Of a stretch of DNA of 64,000 nt, positions 8,239 to 17,078 are shown piece by piece; position 1 is the first letter of the stretch, and each line of letters starts with the position of its first letter. The notes beneath the pieces are model-generated. The model saw only the letters and a program-made list of their open reading frames with translations. It did not search any database and had not been told where the DNA came from. This DNA comes from DATFDN01 sp035685165 (GTDB lineage: Bacteria > Pseudomonadota > Alphaproteobacteria > Acetobacterales > Acetobacteraceae). A program made the translations under genes and the position numbers. The stretch spans positions 124,001-188,000 of the forward strand of contig DASRBI010000010.1 of assembly GCA_035685165.1 (NCBI GenBank), in the 5' to 3' direction.

Positions 8239-9219
8239 ATGAAGAGGCGGGCTGCATCAGGGCAGGACCGTTCGGTTCATGTGCGTGAGCAGGCCGAGAC
8301 GGCCCGCTCCGCCGTTGGCAGCGATCTGGCGATAGCGCGGCAGCGGCTTTCGGTTTCCATCGAAGAGGCGGCCGCCGCTCTGCGGATACGCGCCGATTAT
8401 CTTCGCGCTCTGGAGGAGGGCCGTCCGGAGCGCCTGCCGGGCAGCGCCTATGCGCTCGCCTTCCTTCGCACCTATGCCGCCGCACTTGGGCTCAACGCCG
8501 ATCAGATCGTGCAGCGGTACAAGGACGAAGCCGAGGTGTTGCGCCGCACACCGCGCCTCGACTTCCCGCAACCGGCCGCCTCGGGTTCCTTGCCCATCGG
8601 CGCCGCTGCGTTGGTTGCCGTCCTGCTCGCGGTCGTCGCCTATGCCGGCTGGTACCGGCTGTCCGGCGACGGTCGCCTGCCCGCCGAGCCCGTGCCCGCC
8701 GTGCCTGAACGTCTCGCTTCCCTCACCGCGCCCGCTCCGCCCCCCCCGGCGAGCCAGCCGGTGTCCCCTCCCGTGCCGCCGCAGCCCCAGATAGTGGCGG
8801 AGGCCGGTGACGCAGGCCGTGCCGCCCCGACGATCTATCCCTCGCAGGCTGCTGCGGCCGTGCCGCCGGCGCCGGGCGTCCAGTCGGCCGCGGTCCTGGC
8901 CTCGAACGAGGCCAGCCCGGGCGCCGCGCCTGCGCCGATCAGCGTGCACGCGCTCGCCGATGCCTGGGTGCAGGTGAAGGATCGCCAGGGTCACGTCGTG
9001 TTCAGTCGGCTGATGCACGCCGGCGAAAGCTGGGATGCGCCGTCGCGCGACCTGCTGCTGACCACCGGCAACGCCGGGGGGACCGAGCTGGTCGCCGACG
9101 GGACAGCCACGGGGCCGCTCGGAGCGCCCGGGGTCGTCCGCCGCGACCTGCCGCTTGATCCGTTGCAATTGAGGGACGCGCGTTCCGCCTCCGTTGCGCC
9201 GGTCGCTGCGGCGCGGTAG
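8239..9219 (+). CDS. RodZ-like helix-turn-helix membrane protein with C-terminal DUF4115
   Basis: This 326-residue protein has an N-terminal HTH_25 domain (DLAIARQRLSVSIEEAAAALRIRADYLRALEEG) and one transmembrane segment near residues 118-140. A long Pro/Ala-rich periplasmic linker is followed by a C-terminal beta domain (WVQVKDRQGHVVFSRLMHAGESW). This is the RodZ layout; RodZ links MreB to the cell-wall elongation machinery. It sits directly before ispG, an arrangement also found in other proteobacteria. The ATG at 8239 is chosen over an open frame extending to about 8170. Confidence 0.85.
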   Translation: MKRRAASGQDRSVHVREQAETARSAVGSDLAIARQRLSVSIEEAAAALRIRADYLRALEEGRPERLPGSAYALAFLRTYAAALGLNADQIVQRYKDEAEVLRRTPRLDFPQPAASGSLPIGAAALVAVLLAVVAYAGWYRLSGDGRLPAEPVPAVPERLASLTAPAPPPPASQPVSPPVPPQPQIVAEAGDAGRAAPTIYPSQAAAAVPPAPGVQSAAVLASNEASPGAAPAPISVHALADAWVQVKDRQGHVVFSRLMHAGESWDAPSRDLLLTTGNAGGTELVADGTATGPLGAPGVVRRDLPLDPLQLRDARSASVAPVAAAR

Positions 9220-9292
9220 CGCCAGCTCGTCCGCGACCCCACCTAATTGGCCCGTTGCGCCGCGCCCAACCCGAGGAGCAGGTGAGCCGCTC

Positions 9293-10429
9293 ATGAACTA
9301 TCGGCCCTATCAGCAGATCACGCGCCGGAACTCGCGCCGGATCCATGTCGGACCGGTGCCGGTCGGCGGCGGCGCCCCGATTAGCGTGCAGACGATGACC
9401 AACACGCTGACAACCGATGTCCCCGGCACGATCGCCCAGATCCGCCGCGCCGAGCTTGCCGGCGCCGACATCGTGCGCGTCTCCTGCCCCGACCGCGAAA
9501 GCGCGCTCGCACTGAAGGAGATCGTGCGCGAGGTGAACGTGCCGATCGTCGCCGACATCCATTTCCACTACAAGCGCGCGATCGAGGCGGCCGAGAGCGG
9601 CGCGGCGTGCCTACGCATCAATCCGGGGAACATCGGCAGCGACGAGCGGGTTAAGGAGGTCATCAAGGCTGCCCGCGACCATGGCTGTTCGATGCGGATC
9701 GGCGTCAATGCGGGCTCGCTCGAGAAGCATCTTTTGGAGAAATACGGCGAACCCAACCCCGAGGCGCTGGTGGAAAGCGCGCTCTATCACGCCGACATTC
9801 TCCAGCAGCACGATTTCCACGAGTTCAAGATCAGCGTGAAGGCGTCCGACGTGTTCCTCGCCGTCGCCGCCTATCAGCAGTTGGCCGAGGTTTGCGACCA
9901 CCCTCTGCATATCGGCATCACCGAGGCGGGCGGTCGGCGCATGGGCACGGTCAAATCCGCAATCGGCCTCGGCTCGCTGCTTTGGGCCGGGATCGGCGAC
10001 ACGCTGCGGGTCTCGCTGTCCGACGAGCCCGAGGAGGAGGTGCGGGTCGGCTGGGACTTGCTCAAGGCGCTCGGCATCCGCCATCGCGGGGTCAAGGTGA
10101 TTTCCTGCCCCTCCTGCGCGCGGCAGGGCTTTAACGTGATCGAGACCGTCCGCACGTTGGAGGATCGGCTCGCGCATATCGAGACACCGATCACGCTCTC
10201 GATCATCGGCTGCGTGGTGAACGGCCCCGGCGAGGCGCTGATGACCGACATCGGCGTCACCGGCGGCGGCGCCGGCCGGCACATGGTCTATGCCGCCGGC
10301 AAGACCGACCACACGATCGAGGCCGCGGCGATGATCGACCACATCGTGGAACTGGTGGAGGCGAAGGCGGCGGAGATAAAGGCGCGTGAGGCGGCGGGAA
10401 AACAGACGGAGGCGATCGCGGCGGAGTAG
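9293..10429 (+). CDS. ispG: 4-hydroxy-3-methylbut-2-enyl diphosphate synthase
   Basis: This 378-residue IspG/GcpE enzyme converts MEcPP to HMBPP in the MEP isoprenoid pathway, which feeds the hopanoid genes in this window. The [4Fe-4S] cysteines are visible in CPSCARQGF and in IIGCVVNGPGEA. The N-terminal TIM barrel contains GGGAPISVQTMTNTLTTDV and VADIHFHYKRA. The ATG at 9293 follows a GAGGAG ribosome-binding site and gives the usual RRNSRRIHVG start. It is probably transcribed with the RodZ-like gene. Confidence 0.96.
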   Translation: MNYRPYQQITRRNSRRIHVGPVPVGGGAPISVQTMTNTLTTDVPGTIAQIRRAELAGADIVRVSCPDRESALALKEIVREVNVPIVADIHFHYKRAIEAAESGAACLRINPGNIGSDERVKEVIKAARDHGCSMRIGVNAGSLEKHLLEKYGEPNPEALVESALYHADILQQHDFHEFKISVKASDVFLAVAAYQQLAEVCDHPLHIGITEAGGRRMGTVKSAIGLGSLLWAGIGDTLRVSLSDEPEEEVRVGWDLLKALGIRHRGVKVISCPSCARQGFNVIETVRTLEDRLAHIETPITLSIIGCVVNGPGEALMTDIGVTGGGAGRHMVYAAGKTDHTIEAAAMIDHIVELVEAKAAEIKAREAAGKQTEAIAAE

Positions 10430-10433
10430 ATGT

Positions 10434-10561
10434 TCAGAGATTCATATCCCGCTTCGCGCGGATCGCCAGCACGTAAGCGGCTCCCTCGGTGACCTCATTT
10501 CTGCAGAGTGCGATGTAGCCCGCGTCGCCGAACGGGATGACCAGCTCGCGAAGCTCGGGGG
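10434..10561 (-). pseudogene. C-terminal remnant of a RelE/ParE-type toxin
   Basis: Between ispG and hisS, on the opposite strand, the sequence encodes APELRELVIPFGDAGYIALC, then about ten residues, YVLAIRAKRDMNL and a TGA. This matches the C-terminal half of RelE/ParE toxins (LRELVIPFG, YVALYR, ILAVRHQRE). An in-frame stop lies five codons upstream of the ELRELV segment, and no N-terminal half or antitoxin is present. I read it as a decayed toxin gene. The usual terminal Glu-Ala-Gly-Tyr is replaced. Confidence 0.7.
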
Positions 10562-10626
10562 CAGGTGGTCATGAGTCAGCGATCGAAAGAATTGAATGTT
10601 CACCACCTGAAGCAGCGTAAGAGAAC

Positions 10627-11862
10627 GTGACCGAACTGCAGCCCGTCCGCGGCACCCGCGACCTGATCGGCGAGGATCAGCGCCGGCATCAGCACGTGAT
10701 CGACACGGCACGCCGCATTTCCGCCCTGTACGGGTTCGAGGAATGGGTGACGCCCATCTTCGAGGACACGCGCGTCTTCGCCCGTACGCTGGGCGAGACT
10801 TCCGACGTGGTCACGAAGGAGATGTACACCTTCACGGACCGGGGCGGCGACAGCATTACCCTGCGTCCGGAGGCAACCGCCGGCATTTGCCGCGCTTTGG
10901 TTTCGAACGGTCTGACCCAGTCGTTGCCGCAGAAGGTCTTCTACGCCGGTCCGATGTTCCGCTACGAGCGGCCGCAGAAGGGCCGCTACCGCCAGTTCCA
11001 CCAGATCGATGTCGAGCTGATCGGCCCCGCCGAGCCGCTGGCCGACGCCGAAGTGATCGCCTGCGGCTGGGATATCCTCGGCGCGCTGGGCGTCGCCGGG
11101 GACACGATGCTGGAACTCAACACGCTCGGCGACGCGCCGAGCCGCGCGGCTTGGCGCGAGGCGCTGGTCGACTATTTCACCGCCCACAAGGATCGGCTCT
11201 CGCCAGATAGCCTCGCCCGGCTGGAGCGCAACCCGCTGCGCATTCTCGACAGCAAGGACGAGGCAGACCGTGCGATCGTGAGCCAGGCGCCGACCATTGC
11301 GGGGTTCCTGACCGCGGAAGCGGCCCTGTTTTATGCAAGCCTTAAGCGCCACCTGGAACGTTTCGGCGTGCCGTTTCGGGAGAATCCGCGGATCGTTCGG
11401 GGCCTCGACTACTATGGCCATACCGCATTCGAGTTCGTCACCTCCCGTCTCGGCGCGCAAGGCACGGTGATGGGCGGTGGACGCTACGACGGGCTGGTGG
11501 CCGAGATGGGCGGTCCGCCTACGCCGGCGGTCGGCTGGGCGGCAGGGGTGGAGCGTCTGGCCATGCTGCTCAAGGAGGTGCCGACTCTCGCTCCGCCGGT
11601 CGCCGTGATCCCGGTTGGGGAAGCCGCCGAGGCAGAGGCCATCGCGCTGCTCCAGGCTCTTCGCCGCGCCGGCATCCGCGCCGAGACGGCCTATCGCGGC
11701 AATCTGCGCCGGCGGCTGGAGCGCGCCAACAAGATCGGCGCGCGGGCGGCGGTGATCGTGGGCGAGGACGACCTTAAATCGGGCGTGGCGCAGGTGAAGG
11801 ACCTCGCCACAGGCACGCAGGAGGCCGTGCCGCTCGCGGAGGTCGCCCAAAGGCTGCGATGA
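10627..11862 (+). CDS. hisS: histidyl-tRNA synthetase
   Basis: This 411-residue class II synthetase charges tRNA-His. Motif 2 is FRYERPQKGRYRQFHQ, the histidine-specific motif is LDYYGHTAFEF, and motif 3 lies in GGGRYDGL. A C-terminal anticodon-binding domain covers residues about 320-411. The GTG at 10627 gives MTELQPVRGTRD, the family start. The terminal ATGA overlaps prfA by 4 bases. It is full-length with catalytic motifs, so it is not HisZ, which the short HisG in this window probably needs. Confidence 0.96.
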   Translation: MTELQPVRGTRDLIGEDQRRHQHVIDTARRISALYGFEEWVTPIFEDTRVFARTLGETSDVVTKEMYTFTDRGGDSITLRPEATAGICRALVSNGLTQSLPQKVFYAGPMFRYERPQKGRYRQFHQIDVELIGPAEPLADAEVIACGWDILGALGVAGDTMLELNTLGDAPSRAAWREALVDYFTAHKDRLSPDSLARLERNPLRILDSKDEADRAIVSQAPTIAGFLTAEAALFYASLKRHLERFGVPFRENPRIVRGLDYYGHTAFEFVTSRLGAQGTVMGGGRYDGLVAEMGGPPTPAVGWAAGVERLAMLLKEVPTLAPPVAVIPVGEAAEAEAIALLQALRRAGIRAETAYRGNLRRRLERANKIGARAAVIVGEDDLKSGVAQVKDLATGTQEAVPLAEVAQRLR

Positions 11863-12914
11863 GGCTCGATTCCAAGCTCGACCGGATCGCCGCGCGCGCC
11901 GATGAACTGCGCGCCCTGCTCGCCGGCGGCATCGGCGGCGAGGAGTTCGTCCGCGCCTCGCGCGAACTCTCCGAGATCGAGCCGGTGGTTGCCCGCATCG
12001 ACGAGCTTCGCACCGCCGAGCAGGCGCAGCACGAGGCCGAGGCGCTGCTCGCCGACCCCGAGATGCGGGAGCTGGCCGAGGCCGAGCTGCGCGCGCTAAA
12101 GGACCGCATCCCCGCGCTTGAGCACGAAATTCGCGTCGCGCTGCTGCCGCGCGATGTCGCCGACGAGCGCTCCGCCATCCTTGAGGTGCGTCCCGCAGCG
12201 GGCGGCGACGAGGCGGCGCTGTTCGCGGCCGAACTGTTCACGATGTACCAGAGATACGCCGCGCTCCGCGGGTGGCGCTTCGAGATTCTGGAATACAACG
12301 ACACCGAGCTCGGCGGGTTGAAGGAAGGAATCGCCGAGATCGCCGGCAAAGGCGTGTTCGCGCGGCTCAAATACGAGTCGGGCGTGCATCGCGTCCAGCG
12401 CGTGCCGGCCACCGAAGCGCAGGGCCGGATTCACACCTCCACCGTCACGGTCGCGGTACTTCCGGAGGCCGAGGAAGTGGATGTGCAGGTGGACGAGAGC
12501 GACCTTCGCATCGATGTTTATCGCGCCTCGGGCGCCGGCGGACAGCACGTCAACAAAACCGAAAGCGCGGTGCGGATCACGCATCTTCCCACCGGCATCG
12601 TGGTCGCGATGCAGGAGGAGAAGAGCCAGCACAAGAATCGAGCCAAGGCGATGAAGATTCTGCGTGCGCGCCTCTATGAGCAGCAGCGCGCCGCGCTGCA
12701 CGCCACCCGCGCCGCCGATCGCAAATCCCAAGTCGGCACTGGCGACCGCAGCGAGCGCATCCGCACCTATAATTTCCCGCAGGGCCGCGTTTCGGATCAC
12801 CGCATCAACCTCACGCTCTATAAGATCGACCGCGTGATGCAGGGCGAGCTCGACGAATTCATCGACGCGCTGATCGCCGAGGATCAGGCGGCGCGGCTGG
12901 CGGCGGAGGAGTGA
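11859..12914 (+). CDS. prfA: peptide chain release factor 1
   Basis: This 351-residue RF1 recognises UAA and UAG and triggers peptide release. The codon-recognition tripeptide PAT is present in VPATEAQGR, which separates it from RF2 (SPF). The catalytic GGQ is at residues 227-229 in GAGGQHVNKTESAVR. It overlaps hisS by 4 bases and prmC by 4 bases, so hisS-prfA-prmC is one translationally coupled unit. Confidence 0.97.
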   Translation: MRLDSKLDRIAARADELRALLAGGIGGEEFVRASRELSEIEPVVARIDELRTAEQAQHEAEALLADPEMRELAEAELRALKDRIPALEHEIRVALLPRDVADERSAILEVRPAAGGDEAALFAAELFTMYQRYAALRGWRFEILEYNDTELGGLKEGIAEIAGKGVFARLKYESGVHRVQRVPATEAQGRIHTSTVTVAVLPEAEEVDVQVDESDLRIDVYRASGAGGQHVNKTESAVRITHLPTGIVVAMQEEKSQHKNRAKAMKILRARLYEQQRAALHATRAADRKSQVGTGDRSERIRTYNFPQGRVSDHRINLTLYKIDRVMQGELDEFIDALIAEDQAARLAAEE

Positions 12915-13759
12915 GGGCTCTCACCCGCGCCGAGGTGATCTGCGCGGCCACAAGGCAACTCCTGGCGGCCGGCATCGACGCACCGCGCCGCGAAGCGCGG
13001 CTGTTGCTCGCGCACGCGCTCGGACTGTCTCAGGAGGCGTTGCTCGCCGCCCCGCTTGCTCCGGTCGGCGAGACCGATTTCCCGGCCCTGCTGGCGCGAC
13101 GGTGCGCGCATGAGCCGCTCGCCTTCATCCTCGGCGAACGGGAGTTCTGGAGCCTCTCCTTCGAGGTCTCTCCAGCAACCCTGATCCCCCGCCCGGAAAG
13201 CGAGACCCTGATCGAAGCCGCGCTCGCCGTCTTCCCGGATCGTTCGGTCCCACGCGCGGTGCTCGATCTCGGCACCGGCACCGGCTGCCTGCTGCTCGCG
13301 GCGCTGTCGGAGTTCTCCGCGGCCTTCGGCATCGGTGTCGATCGGAGCGAGGCCGCCGCACGGCTGGCGCGGCGCAATGCGGTCCGTCTCGGCCTCGCTT
13401 CTCGCGCCGCCTTCCTCTGCGCCGACTGGGCCGCCCCGCTCGCCGCGCGGTTCGACCTGATCCTGTGCAACCCGCCCTATATCGCCCGATCCGACATAGC
13501 GGCGCTGATGCCGGAAGTCGCCGCCCATGAGCCCCTCTCGGCGCTCGACGGCGGGGTGGACGGACTCGATGCCTACCGGATGCTTGTTCCGGTTCTGCCC
13601 GGCCTGCTGCGGCCGGGGGGTGCCGCGGTGATCGAGCTCGGGGCCGGTCAGAAACCGGCGGTCGCGGGGTTGGCGGCTGCAATGGGCCTCGCCGTATCCG
13701 TTCGTGACGACCTGTCCGGTATCCCGCGCGCCGTGGTTCTCACGGGGGCTTTGCCATGA
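12911..13759 (+). CDS. prmC: release factor glutamine N5-methyltransferase
   Basis: This 282-residue enzyme methylates the glutamine of the GGQ motif in release factors using SAM. Visible are the SAM motif VLDLGTGTGCLLLA, the substrate motif NPPY (ILCNPPYIARSD) and the preceding IPRPESE segment typical of PrmC. It starts at GTG 12911, overlapping the prfA stop. It directly follows the gene for its substrate. Confidence 0.96.
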   Translation: MRALTRAEVICAATRQLLAAGIDAPRREARLLLAHALGLSQEALLAAPLAPVGETDFPALLARRCAHEPLAFILGEREFWSLSFEVSPATLIPRPESETLIEAALAVFPDRSVPRAVLDLGTGTGCLLLAALSEFSAAFGIGVDRSEAAARLARRNAVRLGLASRAAFLCADWAAPLAARFDLILCNPPYIARSDIAALMPEVAAHEPLSALDGGVDGLDAYRMLVPVLPGLLRPGGAAVIELGAGQKPAVAGLAAAMGLAVSVRDDLSGIPRAVVLTGALP

Positions 13760-13995
13760 AAAAACCGTTTGGCAGCGCGGGAGAGGCGGTCTAGCTTCGT
13801 CCGACGTCAAGCGGATCCCCCGCTGCCGAGGGATTCGCTCTGGGTGCTGCCCCCTGGGCAGCAAGGGCCGGCCACAGGCGCGCCGGGCGCGCCGGGGCCG
13901 GGCGAGACGCCGGGTTCCGCGCTTGGCACGCGCACCGTGACTGCGGTGAGGCTTCCGCGCACCCCGGCCGGCAAAGAAGGGTACGAAACACACCG
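13760..13995. other. 236-bp gap with GC-rich hairpins
   Basis: I see no gene here. A 7-bp stem, GCTGCCC (13846-13852) against GGGCAGC (13856-13862), has a 3-base loop but no T-run. It is followed by two close copies of GGCGCGCC. The first may help terminate the hisS-prfA-prmC unit. No promoter for the DUF4167 gene could be fixed. Confidence 0.3.
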
Positions 13996-14448
13996 ATGAA
14001 CATGAAACGTATGCGCGGGCGCGGTCATCGCAGCGGCGGGGGCGGCGGTCTGCGCCACCATGGCGGCGGTGGCGGCGGCGGCATCCCGCTCAACCGGAAC
14101 CATGTGTTCGACAGCAACGGCCCGGATATGCGCCTGCGCGGAACCGCCCAGCAGTTATTCGAGAAATACCTCCAGCTCGGGCGCGACGCGACCGGGGCCG
14201 GGGACCGGGTGATGGCGGAAAGCTACTTCCAGCACGCCGAGCACTATTTCCGCATCCTCAACGCGATGAACCAAGCCGCGCAGGCTCAGCAGCAGCAGAA
14301 TGCGCAGCAGCACCAAGGCCGGCGTCCCTACATGAACGGCGAGGACGGTCAGGGCTCCGAGACCGAGGAAGCGCCGCAGCCCGCCGGGACCGGCGATCAG
14401 CCGCAGTCGCGCGACATCGCCATCGCCGCCGCCCCGCCGGAGGGCTGA
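13996..14448 (+). CDS. DUF4167 domain-containing protein
   Basis: This 150-residue protein starts MNMKRMRGRGHR. A glycine-rich stretch is followed by the conserved core (FDSNGPDMRLRGTAQQLFEKYLQLGRDA, YFQHAEHYFRILNAMNQ, residues about 35-95), a Gln-rich region and an acidic tail. This is the DUF4167 architecture of alphaproteobacteria. The basic glycine-rich start suggests nucleic-acid binding, but that is inference. Gene position after prmC is common in the class. Confidence 0.88.
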   Translation: MNMKRMRGRGHRSGGGGGLRHHGGGGGGGIPLNRNHVFDSNGPDMRLRGTAQQLFEKYLQLGRDATGAGDRVMAESYFQHAEHYFRILNAMNQAAQAQQQQNAQQHQGRRPYMNGEDGQGSETEEAPQPAGTGDQPQSRDIAIAAAPPEG

Positions 14449-14536
14449 CGCCGGCGGCATCGGGTGCAAGCCTGCCCATCGGCGGGCCGGGTTTCCGGCC
14501 CGCGCCAGTCGGTGTAGCAGCCCGCAGCTTTCCGGG

Positions 14537-15265
14537 ATGCGCATGACAGCACCGTTCCCCGCCGCTGCGCTGGAGCCCGAGCTTTCGGGTCCCATGGTGC
14601 TCGCCTTGCCGAAGGGCCGCATCCTGGCCGAGTGCGGCGCGCTGCTCGCCAGCGCCGGCATCAACCCGGCCGAGGACTACGCCGACGAGAGCAGCCGGCG
14701 TCTGCGCTTTCCCACCAACGAGCCGAAACTCGACGTGGTGCGGGTCCGCCCCTTCGATGTCGCGACCTTCGTTGCCTTCGGCGCCGCCGAGATGGGTATC
14801 TGCGGTGCCGACGTGCTGATGGAGTTCGACTACCCGGAGATCTACGCCCCGCTCGATCTCGGCATCGGCCGCTGCCGCATCTCGGTGGCCGAGCCGCGCG
14901 AGACGGCGGGTAGCGACGATCCGACCCGCTGGTCCACGGTTCGAGTTGCCTCGAAATACCCGAACGTCACCCGTCGGCATTTCGCCGGACGTGGCATCCA
15001 TGCCGAGGTGGTTGCGCTGAACGGGGCGATGGAGCTGGCCCCCTCGCTCGGGCTCGCGCGCCTGATCGTCGATCTGGTGCAGACGGGTTCTACGCTGAAG
15101 GCGAACGGGCTGATCGAGACCGAGGTGATCGCGCCCGTGACCAGCCGGCTGATCGTGAACCGCACCGCGCTGAAGACCCGGCCAGAGGCGATCGGCGCCT
15201 GGATCGCCCGCTTCCGCGCCGCGATCCCGGCCCGCCCGCCAGGCGCGCTCGTGCAAAGGGATTAG
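14537..15265 (+). CDS. hisG: ATP phosphoribosyltransferase, short form
   Basis: This 242-residue enzyme catalyses the first step of histidine synthesis from ATP and PRPP. The family start is MVLALPKGRILAE (here after a 19-residue lead). The PRPP-binding loop is DLVQTGSTLKANGL. The C-terminal regulatory ACT-like domain of the long form is absent, so this is HisG(S), which in known cases works with HisZ. No hisZ is in the window. The second ATG at 14543 is an alternative start. Confidence 0.94.
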   Translation: MRMTAPFPAAALEPELSGPMVLALPKGRILAECGALLASAGINPAEDYADESSRRLRFPTNEPKLDVVRVRPFDVATFVAFGAAEMGICGADVLMEFDYPEIYAPLDLGIGRCRISVAEPRETAGSDDPTRWSTVRVASKYPNVTRRHFAGRGIHAEVVALNGAMELAPSLGLARLIVDLVQTGSTLKANGLIETEVIAPVTSRLIVNRTALKTRPEAIGAWIARFRAAIPARPPGALVQRD

Positions 15266-15297
15266 CTTAATCTAGCTTGGCTAACCGGGGGCCGAGG

Positions 15298-15498
15298 GTG
15301 AAGACCGTCAACCTCTATCAGGCGAAGATCGGCTTTTCTTTCTCAGATTCTCGCCGAGGTCGAGCGCGGGGAGGTGGTGGTCATGGCCGCCTGTGGGACC
15401 CGACGGACCGTATGTTGATTGCTACCGCCATCCGCGGGAACCTAACGATCATCACCAATGACTCGGCGGTCGCTCCGTACGGCCTCAAGACGATCTAG
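15298..15498 (+). pseudogene. remnant of an antitoxin-PIN toxin pair
   Basis: The 5' part reads VKTVNLYQAK, typical of Phd/VapB-type antitoxins, and after a frame change SQILAEVERGEVVVMAA, the next conserved block. The 3' part reads DRMLIATAIRGNLTIITNDSAVAPYGLKTI, the C-terminal end of a PIN-domain (VapC-type) toxin. The middle, including the rest of the antitoxin and the catalytic N-terminus of the toxin, is missing. The two ends are joined in about 200 bp between hisG and hisD. Neither protein can be functional. Confidence 0.78.
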
Positions 15499-15509
15499 TG
15501 ATAGCTCAC

Positions 15510-16802
15510 ATGCGACGCCTTACCTCAAGCGATCCAAGTTTCGAACTTGACTTCTGCCGCCTGCTCGATGAGCCGCGCGAGTCCGCTGCCGCGGTTGATC
15601 GGGCCGTTGCCGAGATTATCGCAACGGTGCGGGCGGAGGGCGATGCCGCGCTCGTGCGGCTCACCGCGCAGTTCGACCGGCTGGTGCTGACGCCTGCGGG
15701 GCTGCGGGTGTCTGCCGATGAAGTCGCGGCGGCGGAAACGACGATCGCCCCTGATGTTCTGAACGCGCTCGATTTCGCCGCGCGCCGCATCGAGGCGTTT
15801 CACCGCGCACAGCTCCCCGCTGATCTTGTGCTTCCCGATCCTGCGGGCCTGACGCTCGGCCTGCGATGGCGCCCGCTCGACTCCGTCGGCCTTTATGTCC
15901 CGGGCGGCAAGGCGGCCTATCCGTCCTCGGTGCTGATGAACGCGATCCCGGCGCGCGTTGCCGGCGTGGCGCGGCTCGCGATGTGCGTGCCGGCCCCGGA
16001 CGGCGCGCTCAATCCGCTCGTTCTCGCCGCCGCGCGCCGCGCCGGCGTAACCGAAATCTACCGCGTCGGCGGCGCCCAGGCCGTCGCGGCGCTCGCCTAT
16101 GGGACGGAAACGATCCGTCCCGTGGATCGCGTCGTTGGCCCCGGCAACGCCTATGTGGCCGAAGCCAAGCGGCAGGTTTTCGGGCGCGTCGGCATCGACT
16201 CGATCGCGGGTCCGTCGGAGGTCGTGATACTCGCCGATCGCGACAATGATCCCACGCTGATCGCGATCGATCTGCTCGCACAGGCCGAGCATGACGAAGC
16301 GGCGCAGGCGATCCTCATCACCGACGACGCCGCCTTCGGCGATGCGGTGGCCCGCGCCGTCGTCGCAGAGCTTCGCAGCCTTTCCCGCGCCAACATCGCC
16401 GGCGCGAGCTGGCAGGCGCACGGAGCGATCATCGTCGTGCGCGACTGGAACGAAGCGGTCGGCCTCGTCGACCGGCTCGCGCCCGAGCATCTCCAGGTCA
16501 TGCTCGCTGGCGCCGCTGCGCTGTTTGACAAAATCCGCCATGCCGGCGCCGCCTTCCTCGGCCGCTACTGCCCCGAAGCGTTGGGAGATTACGTAGCCGG
16601 TCCAAACCATGTGCTGCCGACGGGCCGCACCGCGCGGTTCGCGTCCGGGCTTTCGGTGTTCGACTTCCTCAAGCGCACCACCTGGATCGAGGCCGGGGAG
16701 GCCGGCTTGCGCGCGATCGGCCCGGCCGCCGTCAAGCTTGCCGAGGCCGAGGGGCTTACGGCGCATGCCGCAAGCATCGCACGGCGGCTCCCGCCAGCTT
16801 GA
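15510..16802 (+). CDS. hisD: histidinol dehydrogenase
   Basis: This 430-residue NAD-dependent zinc enzyme performs the last two steps of histidine synthesis. Visible are VGLYVPGGKAAYPSSVLMNAIPA, VGPGNAYVAEAKRQVFG and the catalytic Glu-His pair in LAPEHLQV. ATG 15510 is chosen; an in-frame GTG at 15498 would add four residues and sits on the stop of the toxin remnant. hisG and hisD are separated only by that remnant, so the two probably formed one operon before the insertion. Confidence 0.95.
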   Translation: MRRLTSSDPSFELDFCRLLDEPRESAAAVDRAVAEIIATVRAEGDAALVRLTAQFDRLVLTPAGLRVSADEVAAAETTIAPDVLNALDFAARRIEAFHRAQLPADLVLPDPAGLTLGLRWRPLDSVGLYVPGGKAAYPSSVLMNAIPARVAGVARLAMCVPAPDGALNPLVLAAARRAGVTEIYRVGGAQAVAALAYGTETIRPVDRVVGPGNAYVAEAKRQVFGRVGIDSIAGPSEVVILADRDNDPTLIAIDLLAQAEHDEAAQAILITDDAAFGDAVARAVVAELRSLSRANIAGASWQAHGAIIVVRDWNEAVGLVDRLAPEHLQVMLAGAAALFDKIRHAGAAFLGRYCPEALGDYVAGPNHVLPTGRTARFASGLSVFDFLKRTTWIEAGEAGLRAIGPAAVKLAEAEGLTAHAASIARRLPPA

Positions 16803-16859
16803 CCCCGGCTGTCTCGATGCTCATGTTCCGCCCGCAAGGGTCAACGATTTAGAGGGCTG

Positions 16860-17078
16860 ATGTCGAAAGAGGACATGATCGAGTTCACCGGTACGGTGAC
16901 GGAGCTTCTGCCGAACGCGATGTTTCGCGTGAAGCTGGACAACGAGCACATGATCTTGGCTCATACCAGCGGGAAGATGCGGAAGAACCGCATCCGCGTG
17001 CTCGCAGGCGACCGCGTGAATGTCGAAATGACGCCCTACGATTTGACCAAGGGACGGATCACCTTCCGCTTCAAGTGA
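16860..17078 (+). CDS. infA: translation initiation factor IF-1
   Basis: This 72-residue S1/OB-fold protein is full length for the family. It contains MSKEDMIEFTGTVTELLPNA, FRVKLDN, MRKNRIRVLAGDRV and the terminal GRITFRFK. It binds the ribosomal A site during initiation. It overlaps maf by 4 bases. Confidence 0.97.
   Translation: MSKEDMIEFTGTVTELLPNAMFRVKLDNEHMILAHTSGKMRKNRIRVLAGDRVNVEMTPYDLTKGRITFRFK

Noticed and set aside
13846..13862. GC hairpin after prmC as a rho-independent terminator
   Set aside because: The stem is good but no T-run follows on either strand.
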